DNA from: Lunularia cruciata
Lineage: Eukaryota; Streptophyta; Marchantiopsida; Lunulariales; Lunulariaceae
NCBI GenBank assembly: GCA_948567375.1
Contig: OX419760.1
Span: 23,932,001 to 23,996,000, forward strand
DNA: 64,000 nucleotides
Reading direction: 5' to 3'
In this document: positions 55,831 through 64,000 of the stretch, piece by piece
How the letters are laid out: the number at the start of each line of letters is the position of its first letter
Position numbering within the stretch: position 1 is the stretch's first letter
Notes under the pieces: model-generated
Told to the model about the DNA's origin: nothing
Database searches by the model: none
Seen by the model: the letters and a program-made list of their open reading frames with translations, nothing else
Position numbers and translations under genes: made by a program

Positions 55831-55920
55831 AATCACCTTGGAAAACATAGATCACCAGTAAAGGTACCTTGCAGCCTAACTAGCTCAATAGGGAAGTGGA
55901 CAAACAAGGGGAGGAAGAAG

Positions 55921-56400
55921 ATGAGTATGCAAGGATCCAAAAAGGCAAACTCACAATTGATTGTCGTGAATTGGGTCCTAAAAGGCAATCAAGTGAGAGT
56001 ATTGATAGATCTTGGAGCAACAAAGAATTTCTTATCTTGCTTTGTGAAATTAAAATTGGGGATGGATCTAGAGAAAGATGAGAGCAAAGAAGTAAAGTTA
56101 CCTAATGGGCAAACAAAGAAGATTGAGTTTTTATAAGAATAACACTCTCTACAAGAGGATATCAAGAAGTAATTGAGTAGTGGGTGCTACAATTAGCTCG
56201 TTATGATGCAATTTTAGGCATGCATTCAATGGAGCAATATAACACTATGGTAGATTGGAGGAAGAAAGTAATGAGCAACCGCCAATGGACTATCATTGGG
56301 GTTAGAGAAAAAACACATAGGTAGAAATTGCTTCTCTATGTCATAGGAACAACAACTATCTATAAGTTATATAGATGTTTCATGGGTTTAATAAGAGAAG
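55921..56400 (+). pseudogene. B2 aspartic protease
   Basis: LIDLGATKNFLS at about 56002-56037 is the active site with Leu between Asp and Gly (Pro in B1). LARYDAILGMHSMEQYN-like text follows in another frame, in a single copy where B1 has a duplication. Confidence 0.8.
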
Positions 56401-57790
56401 TCTAGAGTGCAGAACTTGATGGAAAAATTCTTGAGAAATTGAAGGATGTGGTAAATGAGTTTCAAGGTGTCTTCCCAGATGATCTACCCTCACAATTACC
56501 ACCAAAAAGGAGAGTTGATCATAAAATTGAGATACTTTTGGGGAATACACCTCCTTGTAAGGCCCCATATTGTCTATCACCTCAAGAGTTGGAGGAGTGT
56601 AAGGCTCAAATTGAAGATATGTTGCAAAATAGGTTTATCCAACCCAAGGTATCACCATACAGGGCTCTTGTCTTGTTTATGAAGATGAAGGATGGTACAA
56701 TGCGCTTGTGCATTGATTATCAGGGTCTCAGTCAACAAATAGTGAAGAACAAATATCCTTACATTGCATGGATGACCTATTTTATCAACTCAATGGAGAA
56801 AGACACTTCACCAAACTGGACTTGCAGAGCAATTATAATCAAATTTGGATTGCAAAGGAAGATGTATACAAAACTACCTTTTGAACCAAGTATGGCCACT
56901 TTGAGTACCTTGTGATGCCATTTGGCCTCACCAATGCACCTGCCACTTTTATGAGTATGATAAATGACATATTTTGGCCATATTTGGATAAGTCTATTAT
57001 CATTCTCCTAGATGACATCTTAGTATATAGTAGGACAATGACGGACACAAACAACATCTACAAGAAGTCCTCCAGATTCTAAGACAGAATCACTTGTATG
57101 CCAAAATCTCAAAGTGCAAGTTTGGCAAGTTTGAAATAAACTACTTGGGGCATAGAGTAAGTGCAAAGAGTATCCAATTATTAATAGATAAAATAGAGGT
57201 CATTCAAAAATGGAGCGCTCCAAAAGATCAGACTCAACTCAAGAGCTTCTTGGGGTTGGTGGGGTTCTATTGTCGGTTTGTCAAGGACTTCTCCAAGGTG
57301 GCATAGCATTAAACAACACTACTTGGCAAGGGGAAGAAGTGTACATGAGAAACCACACAAGAGTTGGCCTTTCAAGAATTGAAAGATGCCTTGCTACATG
57401 CACCAATCTTGATATGGTATGACTCAAAATGTCCAATCAAATTAACTAACAATGCATCAAGCATATCAATAGCGGAAGTCCTACAACAAGAGTGGCATGA
57501 TGGATGGCATCCAATTTCATACTTCTCTTGAAAGCTATTACTAGCAAAACACAATTATCACACCATAGAGCAAGAAGAGTTGGCCATTGTCCTTGCAACC
57601 AAGCATTTGTAGTGGAGATAGACCATAAACCTCTAGTCTACCTCAAGACATAGAAAGATCTATCTCATCACCAGATTTGGTGGGCAAAGTGGCAACAATG
57701 ATTCAACATGACCATCACCTACGTGGAAGGCAAGAAGCAACTTGTAGATGCATTCACCAGAATACTAATGGTAAATAATTTGGTGATAGA
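56401..57790 (+). pseudogene. B2 reverse transcriptase and RNase H
   Basis: [43 protein letters not shown] at 56882 before [31 protein letters not shown] (near 57000), NYLGHRVS, LKSFLGLVGFY, and RNase H fragments to KQLVDAFTRI. Several frameshifts; it retains 10 bases near 56566 that B1 lacks. Confidence 0.88.
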
Positions 57791-57899
57791 GGTCAAGATG
57801 ACCCTGAATTTTGGCCAAAGCTTCTAGCTGCTACAAAGAAAAATCCCTAGATTGTAGGAGCTCAATCATCCAAAGGCATCACCAACAACCAAGGACTCA

Positions 57900-59225
57900 A
57901 TTTTTGTGATAGTAAATTATGGATCCTGAATGCCCCAAAATTATGCACCACCATCTTAGCAAAATGTCAAAAGATTCTACCATTGAAGGTCATGTTGGAG
58001 TGGACAAGACCTTGGATGTAGTCCAACACCATTACTATTGGCCCAAGAGGAGCAACAATGTGATGGAATATGTTTGGAGTTGCCTACTTTGTCAATAGAA
58101 TAAAGCCTATAATCAAGCTCCTATAGGACTCATGCAACCTTTCCCTACTCCATGCAACGTTGGGAATAGATGAGTATGGATCTAGTTTGTGAATTGCCCA
58201 AGACCACCTTAGGGTTTGACTCAATTATAGTATTTGTTGACAGACTCAACAAAATGATTCATGTACGCCCTACCACTAGGGAGGTGACGGCTTCACAACT
58301 AGCTCAGTTGTACTTAGATATTGTGTTCTCTCACCATGGATTGTCTTGAGTGCTCATCACCAATAGAGGCACTCAATTTACTAGTCTATTTTGGAGAACA
58401 CTCTTTGGTGTCTTCAAAACCAAATTGGCTATGTCCACGGCTTACCATCCACAAATTGATGGCCAAACAGAGTGGGCTAATTTCACTAATTGAAGATATG
58501 CTTCGGGGCTTCACCTTAGATGAGCAAGAGAGGAGGGACATTTTACTTCCATTGGTGGACTTTGCCTACAACAACTCAATAAATGCCTCCACCCAAGTCA
58601 TACCATTCTTCCTCATGTGTGGTGAGCATCCTTTCACACCTTCAAGCTTGATGAAGATCCGTCAGATGACTACCAATGTTGATGCTATCAACTCTTTTGT
58701 TTTGAGAACCAAGAAGGTGTGGAGAATGCAAAAAATAGGTTGCAAATTGCCAAAAATTGACAAAAGCAATATGCCAATGCACACCGTAGGCACATGCAAT
58801 TCCAAGTGGGAGATTAAGTTTGGCTATCAACAACCAACCTCACATTAGTTGGCCCTCACAAGCTCAGGCCTCACTTTTTAGGCTTTTTCCCATTCTTTGT
58901 CGAATCGGTGCAGTGGCATATCACCTCAAGATACCATTACACATGAAGATCCATCTAGTGTTCCATGTCTCCCTCCTATGTAGATATGCGCCCTGATCAG
59001 ACCACTATCCCTCCATACAAGACATTCAACCTTGCTTGACACTCATTGATGGCATGGGGGAATACGAAGTTGAACATATTCTCCAAAAACGTATCCATGG
59101 GACTCATCACCCGCATGTGGAATATCTCATATAATGGAAAGATTACCAACTATATGAGGCAACATGGGAGCCAATAGCCAACTTGACCCATGAACCAATG
59201 TTAGTAAAATCTTTTGAGCAATAGC
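57900..59225 (+). pseudogene. B2 integrase and chromodomain
   Basis: HHCC remnant with HVGVDKT and CLLCQ, where the last Cys is kept, then TAG at 58096 shared with B1. Core: LPKTTLGFDS, the second Asp region mutated (ITNRGTQF, Asn for Asp), and DGQTEWAN with the Glu intact. GPF/Y and HVSLL text near 58960. Chromodomain VEYLI-stop-WKDYQLYEATWEP near 59118-59175. Multiple stops. Confidence 0.87.
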
Positions 59226-59262
59226 TTCGCAACAAGGATGTTGCGTCTTAAAGGAGGGAGGT

Positions 59263-60000
59263 TGGTATTACCAATAGCTAGACACAAGATCTAGAGATGA
59301 AATTTGGTTTGGTAACATCTATAAGGATGTTATAAGGACTAAGTAGATAAGCTAGAGGTATCACCAAAAGAGTACTTCTACTAATAGGCCAAAAACAGAA
59401 ACATGCTTGGAAACTTTAGAATCAATAGCTAGGCATATGATCTAGAGGTGAAACTTGGGGTAGTGACATCTTGAAGGATGTTACAATGGTGGAGAATGTA
59501 GATCAGATAGAGGTATAACCAAAAGAGCACTTGTACTAATTAGGCATAAGTCAAAAATAGCCTTAAAACTTTGAAGCCATTTTTGGAGGCCTAAAAGGAT
59601 GAATTAGGCGTAAAAAATGGAAAGATTACTCCCCTTCAAAGAAAAAAGGCTTTCCTTCTTCCTCCCATGGTTTGTCTCATTAGAGCATTCCAATGGTACC
59701 TTACCCATGTGATTCTGAGCTTCCTACAAGAAGATTCCCTAAATATTCCCTTTAGTCAAACCCATTTGACCAACTAGATAGGACAAGGACTGACATGTCA
59801 CCCATCCAAACAACTAATCCAAGGATGGAGTTTGCTGATAGGTCACCAATCCATGTATCTGATCCAAGGGTGGAGCTTCCTTTGTGGAGATCCTCTTTGC
59901 TATATAACAAAGAGAAGGTGCTCTTTTGGGGCATCAAAGGATTGAGTGTGAAATCTATGTTTTCTCTCTTGAAGAGTTCTCTTGTCCTCAGATTATTACA
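59263..60000 (+). repeat. B2 3' LTR
   Basis: Starts TGGTATTACCAATAGCTAG after the polypurine tract AAAGGAGGGAGG (59250-59261), ends GATTATTACA. TATA-like CTATATAACAAAG near 59910. Confidence 0.9.
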
Positions 60001-60297
60001 TTAAGAGTAGCTTAGGGTAGGCACAAAAACCACCTTATATATACCTTGGGACATATTGGGTGAGGATTGCTCATTCATTAGCTCATGGTTGGAGTGGACT
60101 TGGAGAGTGTGGGAGCTCTTGTTTAGTATGCTTGGATATGGGAGCCTTGAGCGTTAGTAAAGACTCTTGGAGCATTCACATGGACGTAGCCTCACATCAA
60201 GGTGAACCATGTACATCTATGTAATGTGTGATTGTGCTAGTTGTATACATTGTATGTGCATGTCATTGTAACTCTTGTCAATTTCTCAACAACATAT
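60001..60297 (+). repeat. Probable remainder of copia F 3' LTR
   Basis: Follows B2 directly; contains TATATATACC near 60038 and pseudo-terminal CAACAACA near 60290. The assignment rests on the position of the LTR start at 53353, and the right end is a guess. Confidence 0.45.
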
Positions 60298-61456
60298 ATA
60301 CACACAATAAGTCTCATAATAACTTAATTGAAGAAATAATGATTACAAAGTTGGATCATAGATGACATATGCATCGCAAGTGCAAGGAAACAAGCAAAAT
60401 CCATAAAAATATGAATCTTGTTGACGGGTTGAAGTTTTCTTGTGAAGTCCACCCAAGTCTAATGGTGAATGATACCCATATTAAGACGATGCTGCAATGT
60501 ATAAAAGAATACGTTTAATAATGAGCCATAATCAAAATACACAAAGATTGAACTTTGATAGACTTGCATCCATATTACTAAAACTTGAATATAATGCGTT
60601 CATGCTTGCAAGGGAAAAAAAACCATTTAAAAAGAAAGATAAGATTCAGATAGTTTTTTGAATGAAACAAGAACTGTTTGAAAACTATCATATATTGCTA
60701 GTGATGATAAAATTACTTCATTGTTTGAAATCTTAGAAATTATGAATTTCGCATTAATAGCATCAATATGCACACTACTATCGAGCAAGAAGAGATCACT
60801 TATATATTAAATAATAATTGCTGATATCAATAATTAATCTACTGAATTATCAGTAACTTACAGCTAAAAGCCACCGCTATTACTAAAATAATTCATGATA
60901 CAAGTGGCTGGTTGTTGTTATATTAATTATCCCACTAAGTTGTACAAATATTCAACTCGGGTTCGGTTAGAGGGGAAAATAAAGATAAGTCACACTCTTC
61001 GAACTCTATCTTTCAAAGCTAAGTAAGAAAAAAATGGACTTGTGCTTTTCTTTTTCATCTTCTGTAGATAAGTATATCGATCAATCCTCCCAAGGTTTAT
61101 GTTAAAGCTCTTAGTCAGAGCTATATGAAATTATCCATTGGTGTAAGTAAAGGGAGGCCTTTGTTATTACTCTTATTTGAATTGGAGATTGCAGGAAAGA
61201 AAACAGCTACCTTGACGAATAAACTAAAGTGTATTCATGAGATGCAAATGAAGTTGTTTATGAGGATTATTTAAGATTAATACACCTCGCTCTTTAAATC
61301 TGACATTGGAGTGTTCAAAATCCTCCACATATTCAAGAAAAACACTTGCTTGTTAACGGATTTAAATGACTAATGTAATGGTTGTTTGAAGCTAAAATAC
61401 AATTTGCAGCAAGTGTTTACTTACTTCTTATCTGACCAGTATTTTACCGCCCATAT
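60298..61456. other. Intergenic, no recognisable gene
   Basis: AT-rich DNA, no transposon similarity seen and no convincing open frame. Confidence 0.45.
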
Positions 61457-61735
61457 ATGATTTTATCATGTGTCCTATCGGTGAAAGAGGCGTACAACCA
61501 CCGGAATAGAACGGCTACTCAAAATATTATAGTAGAGATTGAAAATCATGCTACTTTCGTACATGATATAATAAAATATTTGCGAAATGATGAGCTCTTC
61601 TGGAAACATAACGTAACTACAAATCTAGCAGATTTGCTCCGACTTCTGCAATGTGATAAGAAGCTACTCAACAAGCTCAGTCCGACCACTCATTTTCCAC
61701 ATAGCTCACCATATTTCACATGCTGCCACCCCTAA
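61457..61735 (+). CDS. Hypothetical small open frame, 92 codons
   Basis: ATG at 61457 to TAA at 61733. The sequence is helix-like with alternating charged and hydrophobic residues (VEIENHATFVHDIIKYL and NLADLLRLLQCDKKLL), more protein-like than neighbouring chance frames. I recognise no family. It could be an exon or pseudogene fragment of a host gene. No ribosome or promoter signal supports it, and it lies at the edge of the gene-rich segment. Confidence 0.3.
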   Translation: MILSCVLSVKEAYNHRNRTATQNIIVEIENHATFVHDIIKYLRNDELFWKHNVTTNLADLLRLLQCDKKLLNKLSPTTHFPHSSPYFTCCHP

Positions 61736-62204
61736 TCCTAGGGCTCCGAAGCTCAAGGAGAATTCGTACGAAGGTTTCACTTTGTCATCAGCGAATAACG
61801 TCTTCTTTTGTCTTAAGAGCAGGCCTTCATGAGAGAAGAATCTCAAAGATATAACATAACATAGAACGTGTTAGACGCGTTCGGGAACTACTATAGAATT
61901 CTCCCCTAGAAAAATCAAGCTGACAGTCGACATGTGTGGCGCAGTTGCAGGGAAACCGAAAGGGTCTGTACGCGGTAAGTGGGAGGGAATAGTGGACCAT
62001 AAGGGCAGTCGTGGGCCCCGGAATTCTGGCCTACCACAGTCGATACATAACGTGCAATTAGTCTCCTATCACAGTTGAATTAGTATGAGCTGTGGGTCCC
62101 GCTTTCCACTGCATTCCATCTAAGGAAAGGCCAAGCAGTTATTCGAACGAGAAACACCGCCAGTTACACTCTTTTCCTCAAAAAGCCTGAATCTGGCAGT
62201 TTCC

Positions 62205-62217
62205 TTCTAGCAAGTTC
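62205..62217 (+). promoter_or_regulatory. Candidate heat-shock element (three units, one mismatch)
   Basis: TTCTAGCAAGTTC fits TTCnnGAAnnTTC with a single change (GCA for GAA). It lies about 950 bases before the HSP70 ATG. Heat-shock factors bind such alternating units. Weak evidence on its own. Confidence 0.35.
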
Positions 62218-62714
62218 CAGCACTGCCGCGTGGTTCCATCTTCTTTCAGTCAACCGCTAGCAAAATCTTCGATCATCAGGTACGGCGAAAGCAGTTCTCT
62301 CAGGACTTGCCGTGGTCAGAGCAGAGCCGTCGATTCCTTTTTCGGCGCCACATGACATTGTAGGTTTCCCTGGATTCTCCCTACAGCAAGGAACCCAGAT
62401 CACCCGTCTCCATTGCGCTGTAGTCAGAAAATGTTTATCGACCGGCAATATACCAGGATGTACCGAGGTCACTCACAACAGTCAGAATTTAGTGTCAACT
62501 TGATTAACTTTCGAAAATATTCTCTAGGCGTAACCTGCTTGTCTACCGACAGAAGTTCTCGACGCCAGAAATGTCCAAATTCTGCCGGAACGGAGAAAAC
62601 AATCTGGCGGGACGGGACCCTCCAGTGCCCGTCCCGCTGCCGCAACACTTTTGTTTGAACCCAAGGGTACCGCAATCCCTTGAGCTTGCCGCAAATCTAA
62701 CCCCTTCGAGGACA

Positions 62715-62722
62715 TTCCAGAA
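62715..62722 (+). promoter_or_regulatory. Candidate heat-shock element core
   Basis: TTCCAGAA is a perfect TTCnnGAA pair, preceded by a partial third unit (GGA). It is 445 bases before the HSP70 ATG. Two units are the minimum, so this may be chance. Confidence 0.35.
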
Positions 62723-63166
62723 GAGGCCGCGGGCATCCAGGGGGTAAGGCACCCAGCGGAAAAAACTCTACCCGAAGTAGATCTAATTTTTGCTTCGGTC
62801 AGCCATTAGATCTCTATCCGACGACTGAAGAGAGAGTAAAACTTTAGGGCGATGAAGCGGGAAGAAGAGGTCCTTTGGGAAAGGAGGGTAAGAAACCGAG
62901 GGAGAGGGTAGGCCGGGTACCGAAGGGGAGGGTAATTCGCTTCTTGAGACCTACAAAGCAGAGAGAGCGCCGCAGCCCTAAGCAGTTGGCGCTGCTGCCA
63001 CTTTCTCGTGCTATTAGGGGTTGCCTGGAGCGTTGAGGCGCATTCAGTTGCTTTCGTTCGCAGATTTTCGGTTTCAGATTTCATTCGCTCGTTGGTCGAC
63101 GAGGTCCGATCGTCGAGAACTCTGTCGAACGAGATTGTTTTTTGACTGTCATACGAGCTTGGAAAA

Positions 63167-64000
63167 ATGTCGGGAAAGGGCGAGGGGCCTGCGATCGGTA
63201 TCGATCTGGGAACAACTTACAGTTGTGTTGGCGTGTGGCAACACGATCGCGTTGAAATCATCGCCAATGACCAGGGTAACCGAACCACGCCCTCTTACGT
63301 CGGGTTCACCGACACAGAGCGTCTTATAGGAGATGCCGCCAAGAACCAGGTCGCCATGAACCCAACCAACACCGTTTTCGGTAAGTGCCATCGTCTCGAC
63401 AGATTGTACTCGTGAATGTCTCTGGATTGCGGTTAGATCAATACATCAGAAGCCTCATTTGGTTGTTTGTCTTCTCTGAGTAGGGGTATAAACGTAGATC
63501 GTCATCCTAAACAATTTCTATTGCTGGACGTCAATGTTCACATGAGTGTAACGTGCATTGATGCCCGTTTTCTCGAGCTCCTTGAGTTGAGTCGTTAGCG
63601 ATCAAAATGTCGTCAGATGATTCGTGGCAAACGCTCATCTGCTCCTACTCACTCTCGTGTCTGCTTCAGACGCCAAGCGTCTCATTGGTAGGAGATTCAG
63701 CGATGCCTCCGTTCAGAGCGACATCAAGTTATGGCCATTCAAGGTCTCACCCGGTGCAGGCGACAAGCCCATGATCTCTGTAATGTACAAGGGTGAGGAA
63801 AAGACCTTTGCCGCTGAGGAAGTTTCTTCCATGGTTTTGATCAAGATGAAGGAAATCGCCGAGGCTTTCCTTGGTAACACCATCAAGAATGCTGTCGTCA
63901 CCGTCCCTGCATACTTTAACGATTCTCAAAGACAGGCCACTAAAGACGCCGGAGTCATTGCCGGTTTGAATGTCATGAGAATTATTAACGAGCCTACCGC
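63167..64000 (+). CDS. Cytosolic heat-shock cognate HSP70, 5' part (exon 1, intron, start of exon 2)
   Basis: ATP-dependent chaperone of cytosol and nucleus. ATG at 63167 (AAAAATGTCG) opens [19 protein letters not shown], with HSP70 signature IDLGTTYS at residues 12-19 and no signal or transit peptide. Exon 1 ends at 63380 (G|GTAAGT donor). Exon 2 starts at 63670 after TGCTTCAG; codon 72 (Asp) is split after its first base. Reading continues with [26 protein letters not shown] and RIINEPTA to residue 181 at the window end, all in the nucleotide-binding domain; the second signature and substrate domain are beyond the window. No stop or frameshift. An intron in codon 72 is typical of plant cytosolic HSP70 genes. 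Confidence 0.97.
63381..63669 (+). other. HSP70 intron 1
   Basis: 289 bases, GTAAGT donor and TGCTTCAG acceptor, phase 1. Removing it restores the invariant [12 protein letters not shown] segment of HSP70. Confidence 0.95.

Larger units (their letters stand above)
53414..60000 (+). mobile_element. Family B chromovirus B2, full length but old
   Basis: LTRs at 53414-54155 and 59263-60000, primer site at 54157, then gag, protease, RT, RNase H, integrase, chromodomain and polypurine tract, collinear with B1. Many more stops and frameshifts than B1, and the LTR is a divergent subtype. Flanks TAGTT and TTAAG do not give a clean duplication. Inserted in copia F LTR sequence. Confidence 0.92.
61740..63166 (+). 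promoter_or_regulatory. Upstream region of the HSP70 gene
   Basis: Base composition changes to G+C-richer with frequent CpG. Overlapping open frames on both strands here show no protein signature. It should contain the promoter and 5' UTR; I see no clear TATA box within 150 bases of the ATG. Candidate heat-shock elements are listed separately. Confidence 0.5.

Noticed and set aside
62257-62752. Overlapping open frames on both strands upstream of HSP70
   Set aside because: They overlap each other in several frames in G+C-rich DNA where stops are rare, and show no domain.

Overview
The window is plant nuclear DNA. About 60 kb of nested, decayed LTR retrotransposons ends beside a gene-bearing flank that holds the 5' part of a cytosolic HSP70 gene (ATG at 63167, one intron, running off the window end). 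The plant assignment rests on four signs: chromodomain Ty3/gypsy elements primed by initiator-tRNA-Met, Ty1/copia fragments, an HSP70 intron in codon 72 as in many plant cytosolic HSP70 genes, and transition-rich decay typical of methylated plant repeats. If the retroelement methyltransferase is DNMT3-like, as I suspect, a non-flowering land plant or streptophyte relative would fit, but the sequence alone does not settle the species.

The most notable content is a Ty3/gypsy family, here called A, with three copies: A1 (1-7611, +), A2 (7612-16494, -) and A3 (45401-49187, +). Between protease and reverse transcriptase it carries a C5 cytosine DNA methyltransferase domain (motif I, the PCQ catalytic motif, ENV, a target-recognition-like segment and the C-terminal motifs). 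After the integrase it carries a PHD finger with the full C4-H-C3 pattern in A3. In A1 the gag, protease, methyltransferase and RT segments share one reading frame, so the methyltransferase was part of the polyprotein. A DNA-methylation writer and a probable chromatin reader are thus combined in one mobile element. All copies here are broken by stops and frameshifts.

Layout: A1 is followed by A2 in opposite orientation. A2 is interrupted by a family C solo LTR (10830-11195), a family D element (11662-12351) and a family B solo LTR (14670-15410). Unassigned DNA, with one unidentified gene remnant, follows to 20023. A minus-strand chromovirus C1 spans 20024-33292 and is split by the nearly complete family B chromovirus B1 (21822-28533, TSD ATACC) and two old B-like LTRs. 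A separate Ty3/gypsy element E (about 34560-41262, +) has tandem repeats between its RNase H and integrase. A copia fragment G (-) follows, then a composite C2 region (43459-51899, -) that contains A3 and a B solo LTR (51114-51747, TSD CCAAG). Copia fragment F (51906-53413, +) has its 3' LTR split by the older full-length B element B2 (53414-60000). From about 61740 the sequence becomes richer in G+C and CpG and leads into HSP70.

No retroelement here looks autonomous. Matching stop codons recur at homologous positions in different copies of families A and B, which suggests defective progenitors mobilised in trans or convergent deamination at the same codons. Boundaries without a TSD or an empty site are approximate.
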